Assembly: GCA_965223355.1 (NCBI GenBank)
Contig: CBDCWE010000003.1
Coordinates: 3,162,001 to 3,226,000, forward strand
Reading direction: 5' to 3'
Length of the DNA: 64,000 bases
Origin: Tectiglobus sp965223355
GTDB taxonomy: Bacteria; Pseudomonadota; Alphaproteobacteria; Rhizobiales; Hyphomicrobiaceae
Of this stretch, positions 37,994 to 46,452 are shown one piece after another. Every line of letters starts with the position of its first letter. The first letter of the stretch is position 1. The notes below the pieces were generated by a model. That model saw only the letters and a list, made by a program, of their open reading frames with translations, ran no database searches and was not told the DNA's origin. Both the position numbers and the translations under genes were made by a program.

Positions 37994-39274
37994 ATGGACA
38001 TCAGCATCTCACAACAGGACTGGATCGAACGGGCAAAGGCAGTGCTTCCAGCCGGCGGTTTCGGCAATTTCGATCCGAGTATCATCATTCGCGAAGGCCG
38101 GGGCGCGAATGTTTGGGATGAGGATGGCAATCGCTATGTCGACTATCTCATCGGTTCGGGGCCAATGGTGATCGGTCATGGTCATCCGCGGGTGCTCGAA
38201 GCCGTTCAGGAACAGGTGGCCAAGGGCATGACGTTCTTTGCCAACAATGCTCGCGGCATCGAGCTGGCGGAGGAGATCTGCAGCGCTATGGCCTGTGCCG
38301 AACGGGTTCGCTTCGTCAGTTCCGGTAGCGAGGCCGACATGTACGCGATCCGTTTGGCGAGAGCGTTTACCGGACGCGACAAGATCCTGAAGTTCGAAGG
38401 CGGCTATCACGGCATGTCGGCCGAATCGTTGATGAGCCTGGCGCCGGAGCGCTTGGAGAACTTTCCGTTGGCTGTGCCGGATTCTGCCGGCATCCCGGAG
38501 AGTATCCGCGATGATATGATCATTGCACCGTTCAATGATGCAGACTTTGCACGCCAGATCATCGGTGAATATGCAGATGAGATCGCCGCCGTCATTGTCG
38601 AGCCGTTGCAGCGCCTGATCCCGCCGGTCGCCGGCTTCCTCGAAGCCTTGCGCGAGGAAACGGCCAGGCGCGGCATCGTGCTGATTTTCGATGAAGTGGT
38701 CACCGGGTTCCGACTCGAATACGGCGGCGCGCAGCAGCGCTACGGTGTGACCCCGGACCTGTGCACGCTTGGCAAGATCATCGGCGGTGGATTTGCCTTG
38801 GCCGCCATCGCCGGCGGCAAAGACATTATGGCGCATTTCGACAAAGCGATTGTCGGCAAGGACGGCTTCACCTTCCAGGTCGGCACGCTCAGCGGCAATC
38901 CGGTGGCGGCCGTTGCCGGCTTGACAACGATGGATGTCTTAAGAGAGCCGGGAACCTACGATCGGCTGAAGGCAAACGGACAGCGCGTGATGGATGCGAT
39001 TTCAGAACATCTCGGGGCGGCCCGCATCGATCACCAGATCGTCGGTGATCCGGTTCTGTTCGACATCGTGTTCACACCGCATCAGGTGCGCGACTATCGC
39101 GGCGTGTTGGGCGGTGATGGCGCCCGCCTCGCGCAGTTCAACCGCGTCCTTCGTGAAAACGGGATCCTGAAACCCGACAGCAAATGGTACATTTCCTTGG
39201 CGTTGACGGAAGCAGATCTCGCGCAGACGGAAAGCGCAATTGCCAAGGCCGTGGAAAGCTTGCGCGCGGTTTGA
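37994..39274 (+). CDS. Class III PLP aminotransferase (glutamate-1-semialdehyde aminomutase-like)
   Basis: The 426-aa enzyme is an omega-aminotransferase of the HemL-like branch: GSGPMVIGHGHPRV, SSGSEADMYAIRLARAFTGR (PLP phosphate region), FDEVVTGFR with the PLP-binding Asp, and LGKIIGGGF with the Schiff-base Lys. Catabolic members transaminate amines, beta-alanine or taurine. It is not likely to be the haem HemL because it sits in a catabolic locus. It lies 272 bp upstream of the corrinoid operon in the same direction, so it could share a transcript. Confidence 0.87.
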   Translation: MDISISQQDWIERAKAVLPAGGFGNFDPSIIIREGRGANVWDEDGNRYVDYLIGSGPMVIGHGHPRVLEAVQEQVAKGMTFFANNARGIELAEEICSAMACAERVRFVSSGSEADMYAIRLARAFTGRDKILKFEGGYHGMSAESLMSLAPERLENFPLAVPDSAGIPESIRDDMIIAPFNDADFARQIIGEYADEIAAVIVEPLQRLIPPVAGFLEALREETARRGIVLIFDEVVTGFRLEYGGAQQRYGVTPDLCTLGKIIGGGFALAAIAGGKDIMAHFDKAIVGKDGFTFQVGTLSGNPVAAVAGLTTMDVLREPGTYDRLKANGQRVMDAISEHLGAARIDHQIVGDPVLFDIVFTPHQVRDYRGVLGGDGARLAQFNRVLRENGILKPDSKWYISLALTEADLAQTESAIAKAVESLRAV

Positions 39275-39333
39275 GGTTGACCGGGCCGGGCTGCCGGCCT
39301 TCTCGGGTGGCCCCCTTGGGTGGCTATGATCCG

Positions 39334-39348
39334 TTAACAATTCGTTAA
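39334..39348. promoter_or_regulatory. CtrA-type TTAA-N7-TTAA site
   Basis: Reads TTAACAATTCGTTAA, an exact match to the alphaproteobacterial CtrA full-site pattern, about 200 bp upstream of the corrinoid-protein start. A chance match is possible. Confidence 0.4.
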
Positions 39349-39546
39349 CCAGACGTCCGCTGCCGGCCGGTGTCGCGATGCCATTGCCGGTGCGTTCGGA
39401 ACACATGTCGGCGGCAGGACAAATCCATTGACGGTTTTGCGCAAGCATTGGTCGCAAAACCAGTATTTGCCGCAGCGCACACTCCCCTATGATTCTCCGC
39501 AAGCTCCGACAGAGCTAACTGTCCGGCGGCGCTGGAGGAAATATGG

Positions 39547-40245
39547 ATGAGTGAAGACGATATCGATCTCAGGTCGCTCAATGACGAGGAACTCGTCGAG
39601 CAGATGTTCGATGATCTCTATGACGGCCTCCAGGAAGAGATCGAAGAGGGCGTCAACATTCTTCTGGAGCGCGGCTGGTCACCTTACGATGTATTGACCA
39701 AAGCACTTGTCGAAGGGATGCGGATCGTCGGTGTCGACTTCCGCGATGGCATCTTGTTCGTTCCGGAAGTGCTGCGTTCGGCCAACGCCATGAAGGCGGG
39801 CATGAGCATTTTGCGCCCGCTGCTTGCCGAAACCGGTGCACCGAAGGTCGGCAAAATGGTCATCGGTACCGTCAAAGGCGACATTCACGATATTGGCAAG
39901 AACCTCGTCTCCATGATGATGGAGGGCGCCGGCTTCGAAGTGATTGATATCGGCATCAACAATCCGGTCGAAAACTATCTCGATGCGATCGCGGAACATG
40001 AGCCCGATATTCTCGGCATGTCGGCGCTGCTGACGACGACGATGCCGTACATGAAGGTGGTCATCGACGCGATGGTCGAGAAGGGCATCCGCGACAAGTA
40101 CGTTGTGCTGGTCGGCGGCGCGCCGCTCAACGAAGAGTTCGGTAAGGCGGTTGGTGCCGATGCCTATTGCCGTGACGCCGCCGTAGCGGTGGAAACCGCC
40201 AAGGCGTTCATGGACCGGCGCCATAACATCCGCGCTGCAATGTGA
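39547..40245 (+). CDS. Corrinoid (B12-binding) protein of a methyltransferase system
   Basis: The 232-aa protein has the N-terminal helical cap domain (LYDGLQEEIEEGVNILLERG) and a cobalamin-binding Rossmann domain with the signature GDIHDIGKNLV, in which His114 is the lower cobalt ligand, plus GMSALLTTTMPYMK and VLVGGAPL. It is of the MtbC/MttC/MtgC class, carrying a methyl group from a substrate methyltransferase to the methyl-THF enzyme. A GGAGG lies upstream of ATG 39547. It heads a run of five genes. The window has no MttB-like partner. Confidence 0.93.
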   Translation: MSEDDIDLRSLNDEELVEQMFDDLYDGLQEEIEEGVNILLERGWSPYDVLTKALVEGMRIVGVDFRDGILFVPEVLRSANAMKAGMSILRPLLAETGAPKVGKMVIGTVKGDIHDIGKNLVSMMMEGAGFEVIDIGINNPVENYLDAIAEHEPDILGMSALLTTTMPYMKVVIDAMVEKGIRDKYVVLVGGAPLNEEFGKAVGADAYCRDAAVAVETAKAFMDRRHNIRAAM

Positions 40246-40251
40246 TCGGCC

Positions 40252-40926
40252 ATGTTTGACGCTGTTCCACACCCTGGTCCCGAGTTCAACGGTCTGCGGT
40301 TCGGCGCTGGTCCGCAGGGGCGCGTGCTACTGATCGCCTGCGGGGCCGTTGCCCGCGAAGTGCTGGCCGTGATCGCGCGCAACGGCCTGGTGCACGTCGA
40401 CCTCAAGTGTCTGCCCGCTGATCTGCATCTGACCCCGGATGCGATTCCGGATGCCGTGCGCCGGGTATTCGAAACGTATGCTGCTGCCTACGATGAGACG
40501 TTTGTCGTCTATGGGGATTGCGGCACCGGCGGCAAGCTCGACGCGATGCTTCAGGACCTCGGCATCTCGCGCATCGAGGGGCCGCACTGTTACAGCTTTT
40601 TCACCGGCAACGAGTTGTTTTCCGACAATGCCGAGGACGAGATTACGACGTTTTATCTTACGGATTTTCTCGCCCGTCAGTTTGACAGCTTCGTGATCAG
40701 GCCGCTGGGTCTGGATCGCTGGCCGGAACTGGCTGGGATGTATTTCGGGCACTACGAAAGGCTCGTCTATCTCGCCCAGACCGATGACCCGGAGCTCGAC
40801 CGTCGCGCTGCCGCCGCCGCCGAACGCCTGGGTCTGGCGTTCGAACGACGCAAGACCGGTTATGGGGACCTCGAGACCGCGCTTGCAGAATTGAAACCGG
40901 CTGCTATCGCCGCCAACGCCGCCTGA
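40252..40926 (+). CDS. DUF1638 family protein
   Basis: The 224-aa protein matches the DUF1638 family, which is regularly encoded beside corrinoid methyltransferase genes. Several invariant-looking Cys and Gly segments are seen: LLIACGAVAREV, VYGDCGTGGKLD and GPHCYSFFTGNELF. These could form a metal or corrinoid-related site, but the biochemical role is not established. It begins 6 bp after the corrinoid gene, so they are almost certainly cotranscribed. Confidence 0.85.
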   Translation: MFDAVPHPGPEFNGLRFGAGPQGRVLLIACGAVAREVLAVIARNGLVHVDLKCLPADLHLTPDAIPDAVRRVFETYAAAYDETFVVYGDCGTGGKLDAMLQDLGISRIEGPHCYSFFTGNELFSDNAEDEITTFYLTDFLARQFDSFVIRPLGLDRWPELAGMYFGHYERLVYLAQTDDPELDRRAAAAAERLGLAFERRKTGYGDLETALAELKPAAIAANAA

Positions 40927-40957
40927 TCGCAAGCCACTAGCCGGGAATTCGGACACC

Positions 40958-41260
40958 ATGGCGACTTTGCAGATTACATATTGGCGGGATATTCCGGCCA
41001 TGGTCGCAGCCAAACAGGGCCGTAAGGCTGCCAAGCGGGAACTGCCATTGCGCTTTAGCGAGGCAATCGATATGGCGGCCATGCGCAGCGGCGCCCACGG
41101 CACGGACGCATACTTGCAGGATTGGCGCCAGGGCGCAGCGGTTGCCTGCGACGATGATCTTGAAAAGGCGGCCCAGACCGAGTTTGAGAGATTGCAGCGC
41201 GAATACGATGACGACCGCCTCAAAGACCTGGTCAATGCGCACGGTCGAGATGGAACTTGA
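40958..41260 (+). CDS. Small virulence-factor-family (PF13769-like) protein
   Basis: The 100-aa protein starts TLQITYWRDIPAMVAAKQG and contains RELPLRFSEAIDMAAMRSG, features of a small conserved family annotated as virulence factor. In practice it co-occurs with corrinoid, DUF1638 and RACo genes, so its name is likely misleading. It has no membrane segment. It starts 31 bp after DUF1638 and precedes a short tandem repeat. Function unknown. Confidence 0.8.
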   Translation: MATLQITYWRDIPAMVAAKQGRKAAKRELPLRFSEAIDMAAMRSGAHGTDAYLQDWRQGAAVACDDDLEKAAQTEFERLQREYDDDRLKDLVNAHGRDGT

Positions 41261-41298
41261 CCAACGTTTGAACCGTGCTTGGGCGCACAGAAGCGACA

Positions 41299-41350
41299 AC
41301 CTGCCAGACACCTGCCAGACACCTACCGACGCCTCCCAACACCTCCCGAC
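41299..41350. repeat. 11-bp imperfect tandem repeat
   Basis: ACCTGCCAGAC occurs twice in succession, then as ACCTACCGACG and diverged ACCTCCC units. It lies just upstream of the methyl-THF methyltransferase start. Confidence 0.7.
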
Positions 41351-41366
41351 TGAAGGAACAGATTGA

Positions 41367-42293
41367 ATGACACGCACAGTCGTGGCATCCGCGGCCAAGG
41401 AAGCCGTGATCGGATTCGACCAGCCGTTCTGCGTGATCGGCGAACGGATTAACCCGACGGGCCGCAGGAAGCTTGCGGCCGAGATGATCGCAGGCGACTT
41501 TACGACCGTCGAAGCGGATGCGCTGGCCCAGGTTGCGGCCGGCGCCACGATGCTCGACGTCAACGCCGGCGTCACAGCGGTCGATCCAAATGCGACGGAA
41601 CCGGCGTTGCTGGCCAAGACCATTGAATTGGTCCAAAGCCTCGTCAATGTGCCGCTCTGCATCGATTCGTCTGTGCCAGCGGCCCTGGCTGCCGCACTCG
41701 AGGTTTGCAAGGGCCGTCCGTTGTTGAATTCGGTGACAGGTGAGGAAGACCGTCTCGAAGTCGTGTTGCCGTTGGTCAAGAAGTACGATGTGCCCGTGGT
41801 CGCGATCTCCAATGACGAGACCGGTATTTCAGAAGATCCGGACGTGCGCCTGGAAGTCGCCCGCAAGATCGTCAACCGCGCGGCGGATTTCGGAATTCCG
41901 GCGCATGATGTTGTCGTTGATCCGCTGGTGATGCCGATCGGGGCCATGGCCACGGCCGGTCATCAGGTGTTCCAACTGGCCCGCCGGCTGCGGGATGAGT
42001 TGAAAGTCAACACGACCTGTGGTGCCTCGAACATCTCCTTCGGATTGCCGAACCGGCACGGCATTAATGCCGCGTTCTTGCCGATGGCGATTGGTGCCGG
42101 TATGACGTCGGCGATCATGAATCCGCTGCGCCCGCAGGAGATGGAGGCGGTCCGCGCCGCCAACGTCTTGATGTCGACGGACCGGGACTGCATGACCTGG
42201 ATCACGACCTATCGCGAGCCCGCGGCAGAAGGAGCGGATGCAGGCGCTCGCCGCGCTCGCCGCGAAGGGCGGCGCCGGCGCGAGGCCAGCTGA
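41367..42293 (+). CDS. Methyltetrahydrofolate:corrinoid methyltransferase
   Basis: The 308-aa protein is a pterin-binding TIM barrel of the MeTr/AcsE/MtgA class. Family motifs are VIGERINPTGRRKLA, AGATMLDVNAGV, ICIDSS-like LCIDSSVPAALAA, LNSVTGEEDR and TTCGASNISFGLPNR. It transfers the methyl group between methyl-cobalamin on the corrinoid protein and tetrahydrofolate, feeding C1 units to the folate pool. The C-terminus is Ala/Arg rich and overlaps the codons upstream of the activase. It is the fourth gene of the operon. Confidence 0.92.
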   Translation: MTRTVVASAAKEAVIGFDQPFCVIGERINPTGRRKLAAEMIAGDFTTVEADALAQVAAGATMLDVNAGVTAVDPNATEPALLAKTIELVQSLVNVPLCIDSSVPAALAAALEVCKGRPLLNSVTGEEDRLEVVLPLVKKYDVPVVAISNDETGISEDPDVRLEVARKIVNRAADFGIPAHDVVVDPLVMPIGAMATAGHQVFQLARRLRDELKVNTTCGASNISFGLPNRHGINAAFLPMAIGAGMTSAIMNPLRPQEMEAVRAANVLMSTDRDCMTWITTYREPAAEGADAGARRARREGRRRREAS

Positions 42294-42318
42294 TTACGCG
42301 CGAGGTGGATCGCAAATC

Positions 42319-44379
42319 ATGGGCGAGGCAGTGGGACCCGAGAGCGAGGACGACAAGGTTCGCGTCGCGTTCATGCCAAGCGGCCGGCGCGGCGAATTTG
42401 CCAAAGGTACGACCGTCCTCGATGCCGCCCGCGCGCTCGGTGTTTATGTCGAATCAGCCTGCGGCGGACGGGCGATCTGCGGGCGCTGCCAGATCAATCT
42501 TGCGCAAGGGACGTTCGCCAAGCTCAACATCGAGAGTGAGGCCGCGCATGTCACGCCGCCGAACGAAACCGAGACGAACTTCACGCGCGAGCACGGCTTG
42601 CGCGGCGACCGCCGGCTTGGTTGTCAAACGCAGATCCTGGGCGACATCGTTATCGATGTGCCGACTGATTCGCAGATGCACCGCCAGATCGTGCGCAAGC
42701 GAACCGATCACCGGCGATTGCCGCTCGATCCCGGTGTGCGTCTCTATGCGATCAAGGTTGAACAGCCGGACATGCACGAGCCGTCCGGCGATCTTGAGCG
42801 TGTGTTCGCGGCGCTCAGGTTGCAACACAATGTCGAGCTTACGACATGTGCAGCGTCGGTGTTGCGTGAGCTGCAGGCGTCGCTGCGACGAGGCAACTGG
42901 GAGATCACCGTCGCCGTCCATGACGATGGCCGCGCGGGCCGCGAGATCATTGCAGTCTGGTCGGGCGGGCGGGTGCGGGTATTCGGATTGGCCGTCGACT
43001 TGGGCTCGACGACGATTGCCTGCCAGCTGATCGACCTTGCCCGTGGCCGGGTGTTGAACTCGGCCGGTGTTATGAACCCGCAGATCCGCTTCGGTGAAGA
43101 TCTGATGAGCCGGGTCTCCCACGTCATGATGAACCCGGGTTCCGAGGTCGAGATAACGGCGGCGGTTCGTGACGCCGTCGATGAGCTTGCCGGCAAAGTC
43201 GCGCGCGAGATCAATGCCGAAGCGTCCGACATCTTCGACGTCGTTATCGTCGGCAATCCGGTGATGCATCATTTCCTGCTCGGTATCGATCCAACCGAGC
43301 TTGGTGGCGCACCCTTCGCCTTGGCCAGCGGGTCATCGCAATCGATCAAAGCTTCCGAGATCGGCCTCAACTTTCACCCCGAAGCGCGCCTTTATACGTT
43401 GCCGCTGATCGCCGGCCACGTCGGCGCCGATGCCGCCGCCGTCGTGCTTGCCGAAAAGCCCTACGAGGATGAGGAGACGTGCCTCATCGTCGATGTCGGG
43501 ACCAACGCCGAGATCGTGCTCGGCAACACGCATCGCTTGCTAGCCTGCTCTTCACCAACCGGGCCCGCCTTCGAAGGGGCGGAACTTTCCTCGGGCCAGC
43601 GGGCAGCGCCCGGCGCCATCGAGCGCGTGCGCATCGATCCGCAGACGCTGGAGCCGATCTACAAAATCATCGGCAGCGAGCTATGGTCCAACGAACAGGG
43701 CTTTGAGGACGAAGCCGCGACCACCGGCGTCATCGGCATTTGCGGGTCGGGCGTGATCGAGGCGATCGCCGAAATGTTCCTGGCCGGCATTATCGATCGC
43801 GACGGCGGGTTCCGAGGCGAAGCCGTCGCGCGTACCGACCGCATCAAGCCGATGGGGCGGGTCAAGGCCTACGTTATCCGGGCCGGCACACCCGAAATCA
43901 CGATCACTCAGAACGATGTCCGCGCAATCCAGCTGGCCAAGGCGGCGCTGCAAGCCGGCGCGCGTTTGCTGATGGCGAAGCTCGGCATTGAGCGGGTCGA
44001 CCGCATCAAACTTGCAGGTGCGTTCGGCAGCCATATCGATCCGACCTATGCCCTGATTTTGGGGCTGGTGCCGGACTGCCTGCCCGAGAACGTCGTGACG
44101 ATCGGTAACGCGGCGGGCACTGGCGCACGTATGGCCTTGCAGGATCGCAAGGCGCGCTCGGAGATCGAAGCCGTCGTCAAACGCATCGAAAAGATCGAGA
44201 CTGCCGTTGAACCGCGTTTCCAGGAAGAATTCGTTGCAGCGATGGCCTACCCGCATCGCGATGATCCCTACACGGGTCTCAAGACGGTTGTCGCCCTGCC
44301 CGATGGGGCTGCGGCTGTCGGCGACAGCGGCACCGGACGCCGCCGTGGTCGCCGTCGCGGTGAGCCGTCCGGAACGTAA
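42319..44379 (+). CDS. RACo-like ATP-dependent corrinoid reductive activase (ASKHA + 2Fe-2S)
   Basis: The 686-aa protein has an N-terminal plant-type [2Fe-2S] domain with Cys48, Cys54, Cys57 and Cys102, a linker domain, and a large ASKHA ATPase region (AVDLGSTTIACQL, IVDVGTNAEIVLG, CGSGVIEAIAEM). Proteins of this type restore Co(I) when the corrinoid cofactor is accidentally oxidised. The tail is basic (GTGRRRGRRRG), which is unusual. ATG 42319 has GAGGTGG upstream; an in-frame start at 42238 inside the previous gene is possible. It closes the operon. Confidence 0.93.
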   Translation: MGEAVGPESEDDKVRVAFMPSGRRGEFAKGTTVLDAARALGVYVESACGGRAICGRCQINLAQGTFAKLNIESEAAHVTPPNETETNFTREHGLRGDRRLGCQTQILGDIVIDVPTDSQMHRQIVRKRTDHRRLPLDPGVRLYAIKVEQPDMHEPSGDLERVFAALRLQHNVELTTCAASVLRELQASLRRGNWEITVAVHDDGRAGREIIAVWSGGRVRVFGLAVDLGSTTIACQLIDLARGRVLNSAGVMNPQIRFGEDLMSRVSHVMMNPGSEVEITAAVRDAVDELAGKVAREINAEASDIFDVVIVGNPVMHHFLLGIDPTELGGAPFALASGSSQSIKASEIGLNFHPEARLYTLPLIAGHVGADAAAVVLAEKPYEDEETCLIVDVGTNAEIVLGNTHRLLACSSPTGPAFEGAELSSGQRAAPGAIERVRIDPQTLEPIYKIIGSELWSNEQGFEDEAATTGVIGICGSGVIEAIAEMFLAGIIDRDGGFRGEAVARTDRIKPMGRVKAYVIRAGTPEITITQNDVRAIQLAKAALQAGARLLMAKLGIERVDRIKLAGAFGSHIDPTYALILGLVPDCLPENVVTIGNAAGTGARMALQDRKARSEIEAVVKRIEKIETAVEPRFQEEFVAAMAYPHRDDPYTGLKTVVALPDGAAAVGDSGTGRRRGRRRGEPSGT

Positions 44380-44384
44380 AGCTG

Positions 44385-44418
44385 CTGGCAGGTTGCTCGT
44401 TCTAAAGTGGCGATCATC
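44385..44418 (-). repeat. Truncated R1 remnant fused to R2
   Basis: CTGGCAGGTTGCTCG and CTAAAGTGGCGATCATC match the right arm of R1 hairpin 2 and the R1 central linker. Hairpin 1 is missing and R2 copy a starts at the break, suggesting insertion or recombination between the two element types. Confidence 0.65.
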
Positions 44419-44582
44419 TGATCAAGTCTCAGGTTTCCAAAGGGCATTGCCCTTCGGCGGGATCGGCAACGGCAGCGCCCTTAACAAATCGCCGCTGTGC
44501 GGCGATCTATGAGGGGCTTTCAGCCCCTCAAACACCCCGACCAGGGGATCATCCCCTGGACCTTGGACTTATGCAGAGGTTC
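44418..44582 (+). repeat. R2 repeat, copy a (four-hairpin element)
   Basis: Opens CTGATCAAG and closes with CTTATGCAGAGGTT. Internal stems: CCAAAGGGC/GCCCTTCGG, ATCGCCGC/GCGGCGAT, GAGGGGCT/AGCCCCTC, CCAGGGGAT/ATCCCCTGG. Copies b and c are at 48328-48502 and 59848-60028. Loops differ between copies while stems are largely kept. Confidence 0.85.
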
Positions 44583-44719
44583 GTTGGCCATTCTGAATTG
44601 GCCGGACCCTCCCGCGCCGCGCCCGGCCTAAGCTCATGATCCGATGGTCGGGCGGGGCAGCAGGCCGGCGGTGTGGACCCGCTTGAAGAGCGGCAATGAT
44701 CGGAGGTGGACATCACCTA

Positions 44720-45493
44720 TCACTCGAGGCGGACAGGGACACCGGCTTGGGCGAGATGGTGCTTGGCCTCGTCAATGGTGAAAGTGCCAAAGTGAAAGAT
44801 CGAGGCGGCCAGAACCGCGCTGGCGTGGCCGTCAAGGATACCTTCAGCCAAGTGCTGGAGTTGGCCAACGCCGCCTGAGGCAATGACCGGGACCGCGACC
44901 GCATCCGCCACCGCCCGCGTCAACGCGATATCGTAGCCCAACTTGGTACCGTCGCGATCCATCGATGTCAGCAATATTTCGCCGGCACCAAGCGAGACGA
45001 CGTCCTTGGCGTATGCGACGGCGTCGATACCGGTCGGCTTGCGGCCACCGTGCGTGAAGATTTCCCAGCGAGGCGGTCCGCCCGATGCCGAAACCCGTTT
45101 CGCATCGATGGCAACGACAATGCATTGCGCGCCAAACCGTTCGGATGCTTCACGCACGAACCGGCGGTTGGTGACCGCAGCGGTGTTGATTGCGACCTTG
45201 TCCGCACCGGCCTCAAGCAGGCGGCGCACGTCGTCAACCGTGCGCACGCCGCCGCCAACGGTGAGCGGCATGAAACAACGCTGCGCCGTGCGCCGGACGA
45301 TATCCAACAGGATGCCGCGATCTTCATGGCTGGCGGTGATATCGAGAAAGCAAAGCTCGTCGGCACCGGCTTCGTCATAGGCGGTTGCTGCCGCGACCGG
45401 ATCGCCGGCATCGATCAGGTCGACGAAGTTGATGCCTTTGACGACGCGGCCGTCTTTGACATCGAGGCACGGAATGATGCGGGTCTTGAGCAT
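44720..45493 (-). CDS. hisF: Imidazole glycerol phosphate synthase, cyclase subunit
   Basis: The 257-aa (beta/alpha)8 enzyme forms the cyclase half of IGP synthase in histidine synthesis, working with the glutaminase HisH. Both catalytic Asp segments are seen: IPCLDVKDGRVVKG (Asp11) and VVAIDAKR (Asp130 region), with the phosphate-binding VGGGVRTVDD and VIASGGVGQ. It is downstream of hisA and an arginase-fold gene. hisH is not in this window, so the usual hisH-hisA-hisF order has been altered. Confidence 0.96.
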   Translation of the reverse strand: MLKTRIIPCLDVKDGRVVKGINFVDLIDAGDPVAAATAYDEAGADELCFLDITASHEDRGILLDIVRRTAQRCFMPLTVGGGVRTVDDVRRLLEAGADKVAINTAAVTNRRFVREASERFGAQCIVVAIDAKRVSASGGPPRWEIFTHGGRKPTGIDAVAYAKDVVSLGAGEILLTSMDRDGTKLGYDIALTRAVADAVAVPVIASGGVGQLQHLAEGILDGHASAVLAASIFHFGTFTIDEAKHHLAQAGVPVRLE

Positions 45494-45526
45494 GCCAATG
45501 GGTCCGCTCGGCTAGTGGTCTCGATC

Positions 45527-45584
45527 AGACGCTTGATTCCCGGGGTGGAACTCGTCATTCCCGGGTGGAACTCGTCAAGCGTCT
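45527..45584. repeat. Inverted repeat enclosing a 20-bp tandem duplication
   Basis: AGACGCTTGA and TCAAGCGTCT are perfect inverted arms, and between them ATTCCCGGG(G)TGGAACTCGTC occurs twice. It lies between the arginase-fold gene and hisF and could form a long stem-loop. Confidence 0.75.
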
Positions 45585-45627
45585 ATTATTCCAGAATACA
45601 AACAAAAGGTAAGCCTCGTTTTACGGC

Positions 45628-46452
45628 CTAGTCGTCGGTCATGGCATCTGCGATCGCCAGCACGTGTTCGATCGCAATCCGCGATGCTTTGGCGGAATCG
45701 GCGGCCATCGGATCGAAGCCGGTGATCGACAGCGATGAAATCCCCTTGATTTCGGCCAGCGTGTTGCGAACGTCCGCGACCGACGGACCGTCAGGAACGG
45801 CAAAGCTGTTGGTGCGAACGGCCAGCGCGTCGTGCACGTCCATGTCGAGATGGACATATGTGGTCGCGGCTGCGGCAAGACGCTGATTGATCTGCTCGGC
45901 GGACGTGACCAGGGGGATGTCGTGCATGTCGATCAGTGCGGCTTCCGCCTCGTCGATATCGCGGACGCCGAACAGGGCGACCTTGTCCAGTCCGGCCGGC
46001 GCTTGCAGTTTAACGTGCGCCCGCGACATGGCGAACCAGGCGAGGCCGGCGGCTGCCGCCAGCGCCATGCCCTCGAACAGCCCGCTGGTCGTGGTCTCCG
46101 GTGTGTTGAGGTCCGGATGCGCATCGAACCAGGCGATGCCCATATCAGTCCCTCCCAGTGCCGCCACGTTGGCAATTGCTGCGAGTGTACAACTGCCGCA
46201 CAGCAGAACCGGCAGTTCGCCCTGCCCGCGCGCCGTTCGGATTTCGGCTGCGGCTTGGGCGGCAAGTTCGAAGCCGCAGCGCAGTTCCGCGGGGTGATCG
46301 CCGTCCGGCATGAGAATCGATTCGCGGACCTCGTGACCGTCGTCGCTGAGACGCTTGGGCATGCCGGCATCGCGCAGCGCCCAGGGTAGATCGCACCACG
46401 TCACCTCGAAGGGCTGGTTCGGCCAGTAGGCGTAGATCAGTGTGACTTTCAC
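45628..46452 (-). CDS. Arginase/agmatinase-fold protein with altered metal site
   Basis: The 274-aa protein shows the ureohydrolase core WFDAHPDLNTPE (Asp110, His112, Asp114) and YVHLDMDVHD. The first metal-ligand motif, normally GGDH, is CGSC (residues 85-88), so the His ligand is absent. The fold is therefore supported, but classical dinuclear Mn catalysis is doubtful. The GTG start overlaps the hisA stop (GTGA), so it is translationally coupled within a his operon, where it may act on a related nitrogen compound such as formiminoglutamate. That role is inference. Confidence 0.78.
   Translation of the reverse strand: MKVTLIYAYWPNQPFEVTWCDLPWALRDAGMPKRLSDDGHEVRESILMPDGDHPAELRCGFELAAQAAAEIRTARGQGELPVLLCGSCTLAAIANVAALGGTDMGIAWFDAHPDLNTPETTTSGLFEGMALAAAAGLAWFAMSRAHVKLQAPAGLDKVALFGVRDIDEAEAALIDMHDIPLVTSAEQINQRLAAAATTYVHLDMDVHDALAVRTNSFAVPDGPSVADVRNTLAEIKGISSLSITGFDPMAADSAKASRIAIEHVLAIADAMTDD

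Noticed and set aside
39275..39546. Cobalamin riboswitch before the corrinoid gene
   Set aside because: I looked for a B12-box-like element and folded core and saw none; only a short GGTTTTGCG/CGCAAAACC stem at 39434-39462 is present, without a following T-run.
42454..43272. 272-codon frame antisense to the RACo gene
   Set aside because: The plus-strand protein has clear family motifs; the antisense frame has none.
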